DNA of 64,000 nucleotides from Cryptomeria japonica (taxonomy: Eukaryota; Streptophyta; Pinopsida; Cupressales; Cupressaceae), in the NCBI RefSeq assembly GCF_030272615.1, contig NC_081410.1, forward strand, positions 121,272,640 through 121,336,639, in the 5' to 3' direction. Positions 33,279 to 45,818 of the stretch are shown here, one piece after another. Position 1 is the first letter of the stretch, and each line of letters opens with the position of its first letter. The notes beneath the pieces are model-generated. The model had not been told where the DNA came from, ran no database searches, and worked only from the letters and a program-made list of their open reading frames with translations. The position numbers were made by a program, and so were the translations under genes.

Positions 33279-36200
33279 CCCTCCCTTAATGCTCAATCTA
33301 TTAACTCCACCTATAGACCCCCTGAATTTTACAAATTTATCAGGACCAAGGGGCTTGGTGAAGATGTCTGCTGGCTGCTCCGAGGTAGGAACATACAGCA
33401 ACTGGATGGATCCGTCTTCAACCAGCTGTCGAATATAGTGACAATGAGTTTCCACATGCTTGGTTCTTTCATGGAAGACTAGATTCTTGGCGAGTTTGAG
33501 CACTCCCTGATTATCACAGAACAAGGGAGTAGGACCTGCCTGGGAGACATGCATATCCACAAGCATTCGTCGAAGCCAAACCGCCTCACAAGATGCCTTA
33601 ACTGCTCCCCGATACTCGGCTTCTGTCGAGGAGAGAGCCACTGCCTGCTGCTTCTTACTAGTCCATGTGACAGCACCAGATCCCAAACTAAACACATACC
33701 CTGCTGTAGACTTACGGTCATCAACCAAACCTGCCCAGTCAGAATCTGTGTAACCACTGAGTATAGGATCAGAACTCCGAGTGTACATAAGTCCATAATC
33801 AGGAGTGCCACTCACATAACGCAGCACACGCTTCGTTGCTATCCAATGATCAGCCTTGGGAGCTGTCATGAAGCGTGAAATGTAGCTCACTGCAAAACTG
33901 ATGTCAGGTCTAGTGGCAGTAAGATAGATGAGGCTGCCCACTAGTTGCCTGAACAGAGATTCATCCACAACTGGTGAAGATGACTGAGCTGAAAGTTTGA
34001 GCCCGGGTTCCATAGGAGTAGAGGCAGGTTTGCAATCCTGCATTCTGAACCTGTCCACAAGACTTTTGGCATACTTGGACTGAGAGAGAAAGATACTGTT
34101 CTTAGTCTGCCAGACTTCAACTCCTAAGCAGTAATGTAGAAGTCCCAAATCTGTCATATCAAAGGTGCGGCACAAATCCTGTTTGATCCCAGTGATCAAA
34201 TGTGCTGAACTGCCAGTAATGATTAAGTCATCCACATAGACAACCACAAACAGAATATCATTACTAGTATGCTTGATATACAGTTTTGCATTAGATGGAC
34301 TCCGCTAAAAACCATGATCTGTCAGGTACTTATCAATTTTCATGTACCAAGCCCGAGGAGCTTGTTTCAGACCATAGAGTGCTTTGACTAGTCTACAGAC
34401 CTTCTGTTCTTGACCAGCAACCTTGAATCCTGGGGGTTGCGTCATGTAGACTTCTTCTTGTAAGTCACCATTCAAAAAAGCACTCTTGACGTCCATCCGA
34501 TGGACTTTCCAATTGAACTGGGCTGCCAAGGCAAGAACGAGCTGTATGGTACTCATTTTGGTTGTAGGAGCAAAAGTCTCCTCATAGTCAATGCCTTCTT
34601 TCTGTGAGAACCCACGAGCAACAAGACGAGCCTTATACTTGTCTAGGGTTCCATCAGCTTTGTATTTTACTTTGTACACCCATTTGCAGCTAATGGGCTT
34701 CTTCCCTGAAGGAAGATCAGAAAGGGCCCAAGTGTGATTCTTCTGAAGACTCTGGAACTCAGCTTCCATAGCCTGTTCCCACTCAAGTATACCTTTAGCC
34801 TTTGAGTATGTCTGAGGCTCAAAAACACTGTGTATGTTAGCCATGAGAGCAAAATTGACTGTATGCTGCTGTTTGCTCTTATTACGGGAGGTTCTACCCT
34901 CAATGAGCTCAGTATCCCTGAGATCACCAATGGTCTTGGCCCACCATTTAGGCTGGAGAGTAGAAGTGCGAACATCTGGAGGAGCTGGAAGAGGCTCAGG
35001 ATCAGGAACAGGAGCAGCAGGAGGAGGATTATTCTCCAGAGGGAACTCAGGAAGTGCATCATCAAAAATAGATTCTGCATCATCCCTCCCATCAGGCGAA
35101 CCTAATGGAATAAGAACACTGTGAGGCTGATCCTCAGAACTCTGCTCAGAAGACGGGGACTGAAAGAATCCTCTGTCTTCATCAAATACAACATCACGAC
35201 TGAAGATAAGAGGTTCAGTGTCTATATCTATCAGTTTGTAGGCCTTATGGTGATCACTGTATCCTGTCATCATGAGTTTCTGACTTTTGGAATCCAACTT
35301 GGAGCGCTTAGCATCTGGAATCCAAACATAGGCAACAGAGCCAAAAACCTTCAGGTGGCTGATCTTAGGCTTCCGACCAGACCAAACCTCTTCTGGAGTC
35401 TTCCCCTTAATAGCCTGAGTAGGAGAACGGTTAAGTAGGTAGACAGCAGTAAAGACTGCTTCAGCCCAATACTTATTCGGAACACTCCTGTGTTGTAACA
35501 TAGAGCGAGCCATCTCAACAACCGTACGATTGCGACGCTCGACAACACTGTTTTGCTGAGGAGTGTAGGGTGTAGTCAATTGGTGTTTGATGCCATGGGT
35601 ATCACAGAAGTTGGAGAATGCAGAAGAACAAAATTCCCCCCCGTTATCTGTCCTAAGAGTAATGATACTATGTCCAGACTCTTTTTCAACAAAGGACTTA
35701 AACTTCTGAAAGATACTAAATACATCTGATTTATGTTTAAGAAAGTACACCCACATCTTTCTACTAAAATCATCTACAAGAAGCAAAAAGTATTTGCAAC
35801 CAGTAACAGAAGATGTATTCATAGGACCACAAATATCAGCATGAAGTAATTGAAGTACCTTAGATGCGTGCCAAGACTTTCCATGTGGGAATGAAGTCTG
35901 ATGTTGTTTGCCAGCTTGACAGGCGCCACATACTCCAAGATGCTGAGTCTGAATATCAAGTAACCCTGAAACAAGTCCCTCCCGAGATAGTTGAGAGAGA
36001 TACTGAATGTTGAGATGTCCATATCTCTGATGCCACAAAGTGCTGAGAGGAGAGACACGAGCTGCCAGAGCCACTTCAGGAGAATCACCAGTGTCAAGAA
36101 GCCTATATAGGCCATGATCCTCTAGACCAACAACAATAGTAAGACGAGTCTCCTGATCAATGATGGAACACTTGTGAGCACTGAACACCACATCTAGTTG

Positions 36201-37355
36201 AGGGGAATTCCTCATAATCTGGCTGACAGAGAGCAGATTAAGTTCCATTCCAGGAACATAGTACACATTCAGAAAAAGGAGAGTCCTCCCACCAGACTGT
36301 ATCTGAACAGTGCCTCTGCCAACAACTGTATACTCCTCACCTCCGCCAAATACAATGGAATCACTGAAAGGTGAGAAGTCTGTAAAGCAGTCACGCCGAT
36401 GAGAAAAGTGATGTGATGCACCAAAGTCGATGTACCAAGTAGAAGACCTGGCATGATCTGAAAACCTCTTAGCCATAAAGGCATAAAAGGCAGACTCCTT
36501 CTGCTTGGAATGTTCAGCAACATGCGCCTTCTGGTGTGACCCTCCTTGCTTCTTTTGTTCAGAAGCGAGCCTCTGACGGCAATCTTTCTTCATATGGCCG
36601 TACTTGTGACAGTAATTGCACTGCACATTCTTCTTCTTAGCTCCATCCTGTGTCTGAGAAGAACCTTTCTGCTGAGAAGACTGAGAGGACTGAAATTTGC
36701 CTTTATCCTTGTGAAAGGATTGAGCTGTGAAGGCATTTTCCGAGGAGGCTGATGTAGTACCACTACCAAACTGTTGTTTCCAGCGATCCTGCTGTAGAAG
36801 TTTGGTGCACAATTCTGAAAACTTTAGATCAACATTAGTGGAAGTAATATTGAGGGTCTCAATGAAGTGTTCATACGATTTCGGAAGACTTTTCAGAGTG
36901 ATTACTACCATGTCTTCTTCCTCCATAGTCCGACCAATAGCTTCGAGCTGATCTTGAATGTCCTTAATCCTCGTGAGGTGTTCCTGTAAGGACATACGTT
37001 CGTCCATCATAATGGAGAACAGCTGATTCTTTAGAAAGAATGCTCGGCTCTTGTCGGATGTCTCATGCAATTCCTTCAGATGCTTCCAGATGTCAGAAGC
37101 TGTCTTGCCGGAAGGAATCTGCGGTAATTGATCATCAGTCACTGAGAGTTTGAGAAGCATAACTACCTCCCGATTGCGTTCATCAAACTTATCTTGATCT
37201 GCACCAGGGGTACCAGGACTGAGCTCTTTTCCCAAAACAAGCTGGTCAAGATGCCTATATTAAAAAATGGTCAACATACGCTGTTTCCAGATGTTGTAAT
37301 TGTTGCCATTAAAGCGTTGACTGCCTTCTAACATCAGGTTGGTTAGAGAAGTCAT
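33276..37355 (-). pseudogene. Copia C gag-pol polyprotein with two in-frame stops
   Basis: Start ATG at 37355 (MTSLTNLMLEGSQRFNGNNY). The frame is then stopped by TAA at about 37260 and by TAG at 34305-34307, otherwise continuous for about 1,360 codons. Order: gag, knuckle CNYCHKYGHMKKDC, protease DFGASHH (usual DSGAS altered to DFGAS), zinc region (HQRYGH, CGACQAGK), integrase (LLVDDFSRKMWVYF, RTDNGGEF, PYTPQQNSVVERRNR), RT (MDVKSAFLNG, VVYVDDLIITG) and RNase H (TDSDWAGL, SSTEAEYRG, THCHYIRQ). Distinct from Copia A and B in sequence. Confidence 0.95.
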
Positions 37356-38096
37356 TTGCACATTTCCCCAAAAAAAATTCCCGGATGACCCAGAAAAATC
37401 CAAAGACAACCCAAAAATGCGTGCAAAAAACCCAGAAGGAATCTGCTGTCAGAATCTGGAGCCGCGGGCTCGAAAATTGAGGCACCCAGAAAAATCGGGC
37501 AACTACCCAGATTAGGTTTCGAAAAACCCAGCAAGATTCTGCAAGAAAAATTTATTTTCGATGAAAAACAGAAGGTAAACACCTCAATCGAAAAAAATTC
37601 CGAAGGTCATGTGAGCCATGGATTTCACAGAAAGTTTTGCAGAGGTTCCTGAGCAGATTATGCAGAAGGCGCACTCTGTGAAGTTCGCGCGTCAGAAAAC
37701 GCGCGCTGTGAAGTTCGCGCGTGAGCCACGGAGGGAGGCACGAGCAGAAGTGGTTATCGCGCGGACCAGCAACAGGAGGTTTGGCGGGCCGAAACAAATC
37801 CCGCGTGAGCCAACAACAGGACGTTGCGCGCGGACAAAGACAGACAGATCGCCAAAAAAGAAATCGCGATCACTAATAAAACCGCACTCACAGGCACAGC
37901 AGACGAAGTTGCGCGGCCAGGATGAAAATCGCGATAAACCGACACTCAAATGCAGGCACCGCGCCAACTGAAAATCCGAACAAGGAGGAAAAAATCCTTC
38001 GATTTTTTTTTCAAAACAATAGAACTAAAAAAAATTCCTACTGAATTTTTTTTTTTTTTTTTGCTTTAAAAAAAATTCGAATTTTTAAGAAACCAG
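37356..38096 (-). other. 5' leader of Copia C
   Basis: 741 bp between primer site and gag start. Contains a poly-A/T stretch (38046-38062) and a GC-rich part (37690-37970, GTTCGCGCG twice) unlike the rest of the element. No ORF that I support. Confidence 0.6.
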
Positions 38097-38108
38097 GCTC
38101 TGATACCA
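38097..38108 (-). other. Primer binding site of Copia C
   Basis: Minus strand TGGTATCAGAGC abutting the LTR end, which fixes the unusual TA terminus. Confidence 0.93.
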
Positions 38109-38315
38109 TAAAACAATGCGAGACACTCAATGGATTTCAAAGAATTGATTGATTAACAGAATGAGTGAGACGCTCATAAATAATACAAGGATATTTACAA
38201 GAATAACAAGTTTCTAATAAGAAACTGCTGAGAAGATCGAAGACGATCTAACTAAAATAGAATATACACTATTGAGCATTAATACTAAAATTAACATTAT
38301 TTTAATATTCTATTA
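38109..38315 (-). repeat. 5' LTR of Copia C
   Basis: 207 bp, same length as its partner; the primer site follows at once. Confidence 0.93.
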
Positions 38316-38438
38316 AGAATGTGATGCTTCAAGAGAAGGTATTGGAGCTGTATTAATGCAAAATAAACATCCAATAGTTTTTGAAAGTCGCAAGCTTAAG
38401 GAAACAAAAAGGAGTTTTTCTATTAATGACAAATAGAT
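38316..38438 (+). pseudogene. Gypsy RNase H, first fragment
   Basis: Reads ECDASREGIGAVLMQNKHPI then FESRKLKETKRSFSIND: the start of Ty3 RNase H with its catalytic Asp. It continues the RT interrupted at 33071 and is cut again at 38439. Confidence 0.88.
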
Positions 38439-38493
38439 TGTAATGTCCCTACTAGTTAGGGATCACTGTCCTGCAAAACAAACTGTTAGAATG

Positions 38494-38529
<36 letters not shown>

Positions 38530-38651
38530 CTAATCTAATTTGCAATTAAACTTAAATTACTTAATTAAAAGTAGTCTCAATTCTTATTTAATAAAAAGGA
38601 TACGAATGCAATACTGGGACATGCCCTTAGGCGGTTGTAATGCCTGCCTTT

Positions 38652-38924
38652 TTGGAACCCATCATGGTTCCAAGCCTTACCAGGAAATCAATGGATAATT
38701 CAATTCCTGTCTTGGATGTAACATCTTACATCCAAGCCTACCAAGGAAGATCATCATATATGATCAATACCTTGCCTTGGATGATACATCTTATCATCCA
38801 AGTCTACTAGAGAGGACCGGCTAGATCCGTCTCTTCTTGGGTGAGCTTTTGACACCCAAGCCTTAACATATATGCATATGAATACTCAGTATATACTGCC
38901 TACCAGGGGTTATCATAATCCCTG
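38652..38924. repeat. Ladder of five short perfect or wobble hairpins
   Basis: Stems: TTGGAACC/GGTTCCAA (38652-38673), TTGGATGTA/TACATCCAA (38712-38735), TTGGATGATA/TATCATCCAA (38777-38801), CTTGGGTG/CACCCAAG (38836-38860) and CAGGGGTTAT/ATAATCCCTG (38904-38924, one G-U pair). The stems differ from one another but each is self-complementary; the first four are each followed by GCCT- or GTCT-like sequence. Confidence 0.85.
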
Positions 38925-39400
38925 AATTAGGCTAAGGGAATTTCCTCCCAATAGCCTCTATCACATAACCAAATTATTGTTATTCATATAACATTTTAAT
39001 AACTCATTTCTTCATCATTTAATATATTAAATATATTTTAACATTATTTAATCATTTATCTCTCTTTAATCTATCAAGTACTTGCTAATTTACCGTACTA
39101 GATAATTAGTCTTATTCTAATTCATTTATAAATTATTTACTTATTAATTAATTGCTAGTTATATGAATTATTATGTATTACTGTAGAACAGTTTCTAAAA
39201 CATATTATATTAGTTATAATTATTATATTAATATCCATTATTATATCAATATCCATATTTATAACCCTTTTATCATTCCTTATTCTGATTTGAGTATATA
39301 TACATAATAACTAAATGAATTCAATAATGTTACCTCTAATTTATATATTTACTAATTACCAATTCTATAACTATTAGTACTCCCCCTGCTTGTAAATATT

Positions 39401-39520
39401 AGTTATTAATATATTAAGTGGTTAGTAATGGCAGACCAGATCTGACATGTAGTTATTAATTTATTAAGTGGTTAGTAATGGCAGACAGATCTGACACATG
39501 TCAGATCTGGTCTGCCACTG
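39401..39520. repeat. 50-bp direct duplication ending in a long palindrome
   Basis: AGTTATTAATATATTAAGTG and the following 30 bp occur twice (39401-39450, 39451-39499). The second copy pairs with what follows: TGGCAGAC-AGATCTGA (39479-39494) with TCAGATCT-GGTCTGCCA (39501-39517), a stem of about 16 bp with one bulge. Confidence 0.8.
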
Positions 39521-40743
39521 TTATGAAATTATGTATACGTATTGTAGTTTATGTTAGTATTTAAATTCTGCATATGAACATTATCGGGTTTCATGGGCCT
39601 CATATATTAAACATACTTACTAAACACATCCCCCATGCATACCACCTAGAACAGGGATGTTACTGCCTGTAAATTAATAATAGATCTGATCTGATCGATG
39701 CTACCAGAAAATTTATATTTATTTTCTTTTTTCCTCCTCCCTTATATCCCTGATCTTCCTCTCAATGTTCTCCTTTATACTTTATTGAACGGTATCCTTC
39801 TTCAGTCACACCCTTCCATGTAAATCTCTTCTATTCATTAAGCATCCTTATTCCTTAATCGGGCAGCTTCTTAAAACCAAGTGTAGTTTATAAACTAAGC
39901 ACACTTATTTATCACTTCTTAGTTATGAAGCACATTTCCAAATAATATACGAATGGTGTCTCTTCACGATTAAGAATTTATATGAAGTCTTAATTAATAA
40001 CTCTACTACATTTGTTATTTCATCCTTAGTCGATATTCCTTTGATGGATATTTATTTAGTTCTACTCGATTAGTCTTATAGATAAAGTCGCTATTCTTTA
40101 TCATTAATCGATGATGACTTATTGACCGTTCTATTCCTTTCCCAATGATGTGATGATTGGATTATAGACGTTTCAATAACTTGGATATGTACCATCATTT
40201 TTGATTAACATGCTCCATTCCCTTTAACGGATTTGGGGAGATTGATCTTAAGCACCTCCCTTAACATGTATGATATTTTGGCTTCTTTACGAAGTATTAA
40301 TAATTTATACCCTTTGTGATTATGGTGTTTATTTGTATTTGACAACTTCTTTAGACTTGGTCGATCTGTGCTTCTCAGTATTATCGTAATATATTGTATT
40401 GTTCCATTACGATGTTACATATTTCACCATAATAAATGCACTCAACAATTATATTGGTCAGCTATCATCCCTAATTTTCACAATTATATATTTATTATTT
40501 TAAATATATGAATTGTATTTATAATTAAGAATACTTAAATTATGTTTATAATATAATATTAATTCTTTTATTTTTTATTTGAATATTTCAAAAATATTAT
40601 TATTAGAAAAAATATTAATTAAATAATAATATCTAATAAATAAATAAATTTCAAATAATCATTCGTTGATAGTTATTATATTAGTTAATAATAATAATTG
40701 CTTCATTTAGTATATATATAACGATCAAGGAGGGGACATGACA

Positions 40744-42137
40744 TAGATGCTCACTATTTATGCATGCACTAGCCAAGTTTAGACAATACCTAGTTTGTGG
40801 AAGATTTATTGTTTAGATTGACCATAACAGTCTAAGATTCTTCTTGAGCTAAAAGGATCTAAATGATGGACAATAGAAGTGGGTTAGCAAATTGCAAGCC
40901 TATGATTTTAATATTGAGTACATGAAGGGAAATAATAATGTTGTGGCCGATGATTTATGGCGATGACCACCACTTATGCTTTATGATGAACACTTTTGTG
41001 GATTGGAAAAACTCAATGGTTGCTGGATATGCCAAGGATGCATTTGCTAATCATAATGGGAAGGCAAACTACAAGATGACAAGTACAAGGTGGTGGAGGA
41101 GCTCATTCTCTTCTAAGACTGAATATATCTCATCCCAATATCAAAAATGAAAGAAATATTTTTGAGGGAATACCATGATACTCCATTTGCAGGTCATCAA
41201 GGTTACTATAAAACATTCAAGCAAGGGAAAGATTTTCTTGGAAGACCTCAAAGGGGATGTTTTGAAGCATATCAGGGAATGCATGGTTTTTGAAAGAAAC
41301 AAGATAGAGCAAATAATTTGAGTCGATTAGTTACAACCCTTACCAATACCGAGTAAAAAATGGGAGAGTATTTTAATGGACTTAATCACAAGGCTTCTGA
41401 AAGTACAAGGAAAGGATTTTATATTTGTGGAGGTGAATAGACTAACTAAGTATGCCCATTTTCATGCAATATCTTTTAAATATAGAGCACCACAAGTAGC
41501 TTATCTCTTCTTTAGAGAAATCTTCAAATTACATAGACCACCGAAAAACATTGTAAGTGACAAATATTAGATTTCTCAATTTATTTTGGCGGGAACTCTT
41601 TAAGTTGGCTGGATTAGAACTCACCCCAAGCACTAGCTACGGCCCACAAATGGATGGGTCAACCAAAATTGTAAATAAGTGGCTTGAAGGATATTTACGG
41701 AACTATGTCACAGGGCAACAAACAACATCAGTCAAATGGTTACATGTTGGAGAATATTGCTATAATTCTATTCATCATATGTGAATAGGAATGACTCCCT
41801 TCAAGGCATGATAGGGTTTGAAGCAGGTTTCATTTGGAGATTTGATTCTTACAGGTAGTAGAGTCCGTGGAGCAAGAGACTTGGTGCAACAAAGTGTGGA
41901 TATTTTAAATAGACTCAAAGAAAACTTGCAAAATGCCCTGAATCAACAAAAGATGTATTTTGATCGTCGTAGGTCTAAAAGAACATTTGAAGCTGAAGAC
42001 TTAGTTTTCCTAAGGTTGCAACCTTATAAACAATCCTCCCTCAAGGGAAGTGGTGCTGAGAAATTCAAGCCATTGATTCCATGGACCTTATAAGATTATA
42101 AGGAGTGATGAAGTTACTTATGAATTCGAGTTACCAT
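40744..42137 (+). pseudogene. Gypsy RNase H end and integrase, broken
   Basis: Pieces: MHALAKFRQYLVCGRF (from about 40760, with frameshift), DHNSLRFFLELKG, then TPFAGHQGYYKTFKQG (zinc region, about 41190), MDLITRLLKVQGKDFIFVEV (41376) with RLTKYAHFHAISF (integrase core, catalytic-Asp region), GLELTPSTSYGPQMDGSTKI then WLEGYLRNYV (41621 on) and the C-terminal QQKMYFDRRRSKRTFEAEDL. Frame breaks lie between. The last readable part, TYEFELP, is cut at 42138 by element K and resumes at about 49288. Confidence 0.85.
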
Positions 42138-43130
42138 TGTGCAAAATTGTGGTTTCAGCCACAGTGTGGGTATAAAACTCTCCTAATTTAGGGAAGGCTC
42201 CCCCTTTTCTAATACTTAATTAAAATTGACTTAATCTAATATGGGTAGGACAGCAACCTTTCCTCTTTTTTCAGGAGAGACTGTATTCTTTTCTCTTCAC
42301 AGAAATGAAACAACAATTTTTAGGAAAAAATTACAGCAACTTAAATCAAAACCAAGAGAGGAAATGAAGTTTCCTGAAAGCACAAAGACTTCCGTCACCT
42401 CCTCCGGGATGGGAAAACAACAACCAAGAACAAAGTCTTGAGTTTCTAAAATCCTATTTACCCTTTTCAGAATGATAACTTAAGAACAATATACAACATA
42501 TGTCAGCGCAAATTCTGCGAGTATGATGCACCTTCAAATCGCTTTAAGTGGAAATTACTACAAGCACAAAGTCTTGCAACTGTTCTCAGATTCTAATCAC
42601 AAACAAAACTAATTCAATCTTCAATATTTGCAGCACAAAGTCTGCAGATATTTAGAATTTCCACAACTTCAAGCAAGTACAAAGAGATGTCCCAATATGA
42701 CATAAGAACACAATGGGCACAAACTGAGGCTTCAACACAAAGTTTGAAATAACAAACTCTTTGATATTACTTGAGAGAAAACAATTTACAACTATAAAGC
42801 TCAAAGTCTCTATGAGTGCAAAATTCTGCAGAGTTTTCTTGCTTGCCAAAAAGATAAAAATTACAAAGGGCACCCTCATGTTTATATAGGAGAGGGGCTG
42901 AGAGCAAAATGTGGGAGAAGTCTAACTAGCTAGGACTTTTTCCGCAACTAACTAACTAACTATGACTTATTCAAATTACAGTTCTATTGCTAACCAACTT
43001 GTAATTTGTTTACATGTAATTACAATTTACAAAGTTACAAGTGAAAATTCACTTGTAATCATGAATCCTGACATTACATGTAATTTGTCGAAAACAAAAT
43101 GCATATACAAAAAGCGAGTGTCAAAAGACA
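42138..43130 (-). repeat. 3' terminal region of K copy 2
   Basis: 993 bp matching 19411-20425. Bears about eight copies of CAAAGTCT-like words, often as GCACAAAGTCT, spaced tens of bases apart. On the minus strand it begins TGTCTTTTGACACT. No ORF. Confidence 0.75.
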
Positions 43131-43152
43131 CTTTTATTCTTTTCCATTTCTG
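43131..43152 (-). other. Purine-rich tract at the end of the K frame
   Basis: Minus strand reads AGAAATGGAAAAGAATAAAAG immediately before the terminal region, overlapping the last codons. It resembles a polypurine tract of LTR retroelements, but no matching LTR pair exists, so the role is open. Confidence 0.4.
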
Positions 43153-45818
43153 GCCATGAGGGACTGGAAACTGTTGATGGATTTCTGCAATTTGTTAGGA
43201 TCAGGACCTGCTGTATTCTTGGCAACGACAACTATCTTGATGATGACATCAAAGTATCTCACTGTTGCCTCCCCGTGCTCCTCAAGAACAGTTTGCATCT
43301 TATCGAAAAACACTTGATAACTTACAAACTTATGGATCGAATCCACAGTAAACTGTTGTGACTCTAGCCCCTGGCGAAGATTTGATACCAATTCAGTAAG
43401 TATCAAATCTGCTGCGAGCAATTCTCCATCATGACTTAGAATCTTGCAAGACATTTTGTCAAAATTAGAGAGTATATCCTGTTCCACCTCATCACTCATT
43501 TCAGGCGTAGCCTATACATCTTTGATAACCAATGACTTGTTTGTCAAAAGTTCATTAAATTCTATATTTCTTTCTCTGCCAAGTATCACCATATTGTTGC
43601 ATAGGATTTCCAGCTTGATCTAATCCATCTCATGCCAGATTTTCAGATCTTTCTCAACTGAAACTAGACTTTGGTTAAAAGCCTCCAAAGTCTGATTCAA
43701 TTTTAACTTTGCTGCTCTTACATTGCTCAACACGCGCAATGCAATTAGTTGATCTACCCAAGAATCATTTGCTTTGGCCTTTTGAGCAACTTTTTCCAAT
43801 TGCTTAATAGATTCTTCAGATGGGGAGGAGGTCAAAGGATCAACCTGTTTTGAAGAATTTGTGATCTTTTGGATCACTGTAATGAGCTGTGAATTTTTCT
43901 CTTTGAGCTCATTCTTATTTGCCAATAGCTCATCACAACTTTGGACTAGTGAAGCCACTGAATCCGTAGCATCATGCATGATACTTGTATGCGTTTGCTT
44001 TTCAAAGTTCTATCTTGGTGAGCCTATAATCTGACAACTGCATTTCTTCTGGCAGTTTCTCAATTAAAGGCTTTGCTACTTCTGCATATTTCATTTTATT
44101 GTTATCCACCACTACCCGCGAGATTGTCTTTGCCTTCTTAGTAGCTCTGGGTTTAGGTTTCCTAAGCCGCTAGAAATCAAATATGTCAGGAGAGATCTCT
44201 TGCTTCTTCCTTTAGGGCATGAGTGAACTCAACCAAGGGGGTAGTTCTAGCGCGTTCACATCTGAGACAACAACTGTGGTTTCTGAAGAAACATGATCAA
44301 TCTGTACCATAGTCGTTACTCTTGGAGAAGTCTATATTTGAATAGCGACAAGCGTTTGTTCAAGTGGCAAATCACGACTAGCTTCTGTCACAAACTTATC
44401 ATAAATCATGGAAAAAGTATCAACCTCAGGAAAAGATACACTGGACAAGATGGCATATGAGGGATTCACGTCGAAGACATTCCCCAAGCCACCTTGAGAG
44501 GTCTCAACATGCACTTTTATGCTAGCACAAACATATGTACTTGGTTCCACAGGTTCCACATGAACGGTGGAGAAAGAGTTCACATCCGTATCAATTGGAG
44601 ACATGGGGACATCTAATGACAATTGGGGAAGGGCTGTACGAGGAGAATTTGAACCTATTGAAGGCGGTGATCTTGTTGTATTCTCCTCATGAGTATCATT
44701 GTCAGCATCAATAACATGTATTTGCGCTTGTGGTATCTCCTTCCCTTTCAGTGATACTTCTGGTGGAGGAACAACCAAAGCCCTGTTGACCCTTAACTTG
44801 ATTCTAGTGCTAGAAGAGGAAGCATCTTCTTTAGACTTGATCTTGACCTCAGATCTTCGCCCAACTAGTCCAGCTGAATCGTTTTCTGCTCCTTTAATCT
44901 TGATAGTCTTGAAATTATTATTTTTCAGCCAAGCATTGGTATTAGCAAGAATGGGCTGAAATCTATCAAAAATGGAATCACATTCCTTCTTTGACCATTG
45001 AGGAGAAGGAAGGGGAGCTTTTGCAACTCTTTGTTCTATGTACTCTGGGTCAAGGATCTTTCCATCATCCACCATTCCTTCTGGGATCTTGGTCAACTCA
45101 AGATCTACAATTTGCTCCAGAGTAAGCTTGCTGTAGTTCATTCTTCTGTTATCTTCTTTAGTACGAAGATCAACCCATAAATCTTCGAGGCGATGAACAT
45201 GAGTAAAGGCCCTCTTGATTTTATCCTTCATCCTTCGATAATCAAAATCTTTCCTCTCCTTGAACTTCCTCAATTTGATTTTTTGAAGTTCGGTCTCCAT
45301 TGCCTTGGCTCTTTTTGAGGTGGTCAAAGAATACTGACCAATTTGCAATGGATTGTGAGAAAATATTGATACCCAACTTATGATTTGCTAGTTGTATTGC
45401 ATGAACTGCCATTAGTTGCTTGGCTAACTCCATCAAAAGGATCTTGTCAGTGGGATATTGGGGTAACATGTATGGTTGGCCCTCAAAACATCCAACTCTC
45501 ATGCAGGTGAAAGTTGGGAATTGTAGAAATAAACACCCGTACTCATTCACTATTCTCCATGCTGCCTCAGAAACTCTTCTATTCTTGAGTGTTTTATCAA
45601 AAAGGCACATGAAATGACCAAAGAAAGCATCTTGCACTCTTCTATAATGAATTCTGCTGGGCCTCAGAGTTAGCTGTTCATAATATTTCCATACTGGCAC
45701 CAACGACTTGTCACCCTTGGTAGAAATACCAGGAAACTGTCTGAGTGACGCTGCGATATACACCAAGTATGAATTCATGTAGAAAGTGAGGGTAGTGGGA
45801 ACTTGCGACAACTGCTCA
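43134..45818 (-). pseudogene. K protein, central and C-terminal part
   Basis: Continues the frame of 46685-47512 after removal of the solo LTR. Order: TFYMNSYLVYIAASL (45789 down), a conserved globular-looking stretch with FGHFMCLFDKTLKNRR and VGCFEGQPYMLP, then (frameshift in the overlap 45348-45242) basic DYRRMKDKIKRAF, a Ser/Pro/Thr-rich acidic linker (about 44780-44400), and after more stops a Lys/Glu/Leu-rich probable coiled coil (43979-43620, NKNELKEKNSQL) ending SINSFQSLMARNGKE. No protease, RT, integrase or transposase motif is visible. Function unknown. A relative is encoded at 63195-64000. Confidence 0.55.

Larger units (their letters stand above)
33072..38315 (-). mobile_element. 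Copia element C with short non-canonical LTRs, full length
   Basis: 5,244 bp with two 207-bp LTRs (33072-33278 and 38109-38315) and an exact target duplication AGAAT (33067-33071, 38316-38320). LTR ends are TA...TA rather than TG...CA. The LTRs differ at about four positions by eye. Primer site, gag-pol and purine tract are in place. The polyprotein is one frame with two nonsense codons. The insertion splits the Gypsy RT-RNase H. Confidence 0.95.
38439..40743 (+). mobile_element. 2.3-kb solo LTR (Gypsy-like) with target duplication TAGAT
   Basis: Begins TGTAATGTCCCT and ends AGGGGACATGACA, so its ends are imperfect inverted repeats of about 12 bp, as in long plant Gypsy LTRs. TAGAT occurs on both sides (38434-38438, 40744-40748). 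No coding region. Contains an (AT)n run (38502-38527), a ladder of short hairpins and a palindromic duplication listed separately. Strand is uncertain. Confidence 0.85.

Noticed and set aside
37618..37971. 117-codon + strand frame in the GC-rich leader of Copia C
   Set aside because: Low-complexity Arg/Lys-rich translation without family features; it is in the untranslated leader and antisense to the element.
38502..38527. (AT)n run
   Set aside because: A simple microsatellite; no sign of a special role.
42138..43130. K terminal region as the LTR of an ordinary LTR element
   Set aside because: It starts and ends TG..CA and has a purine tract next to it, but no second copy exists at the other end of either insertion.
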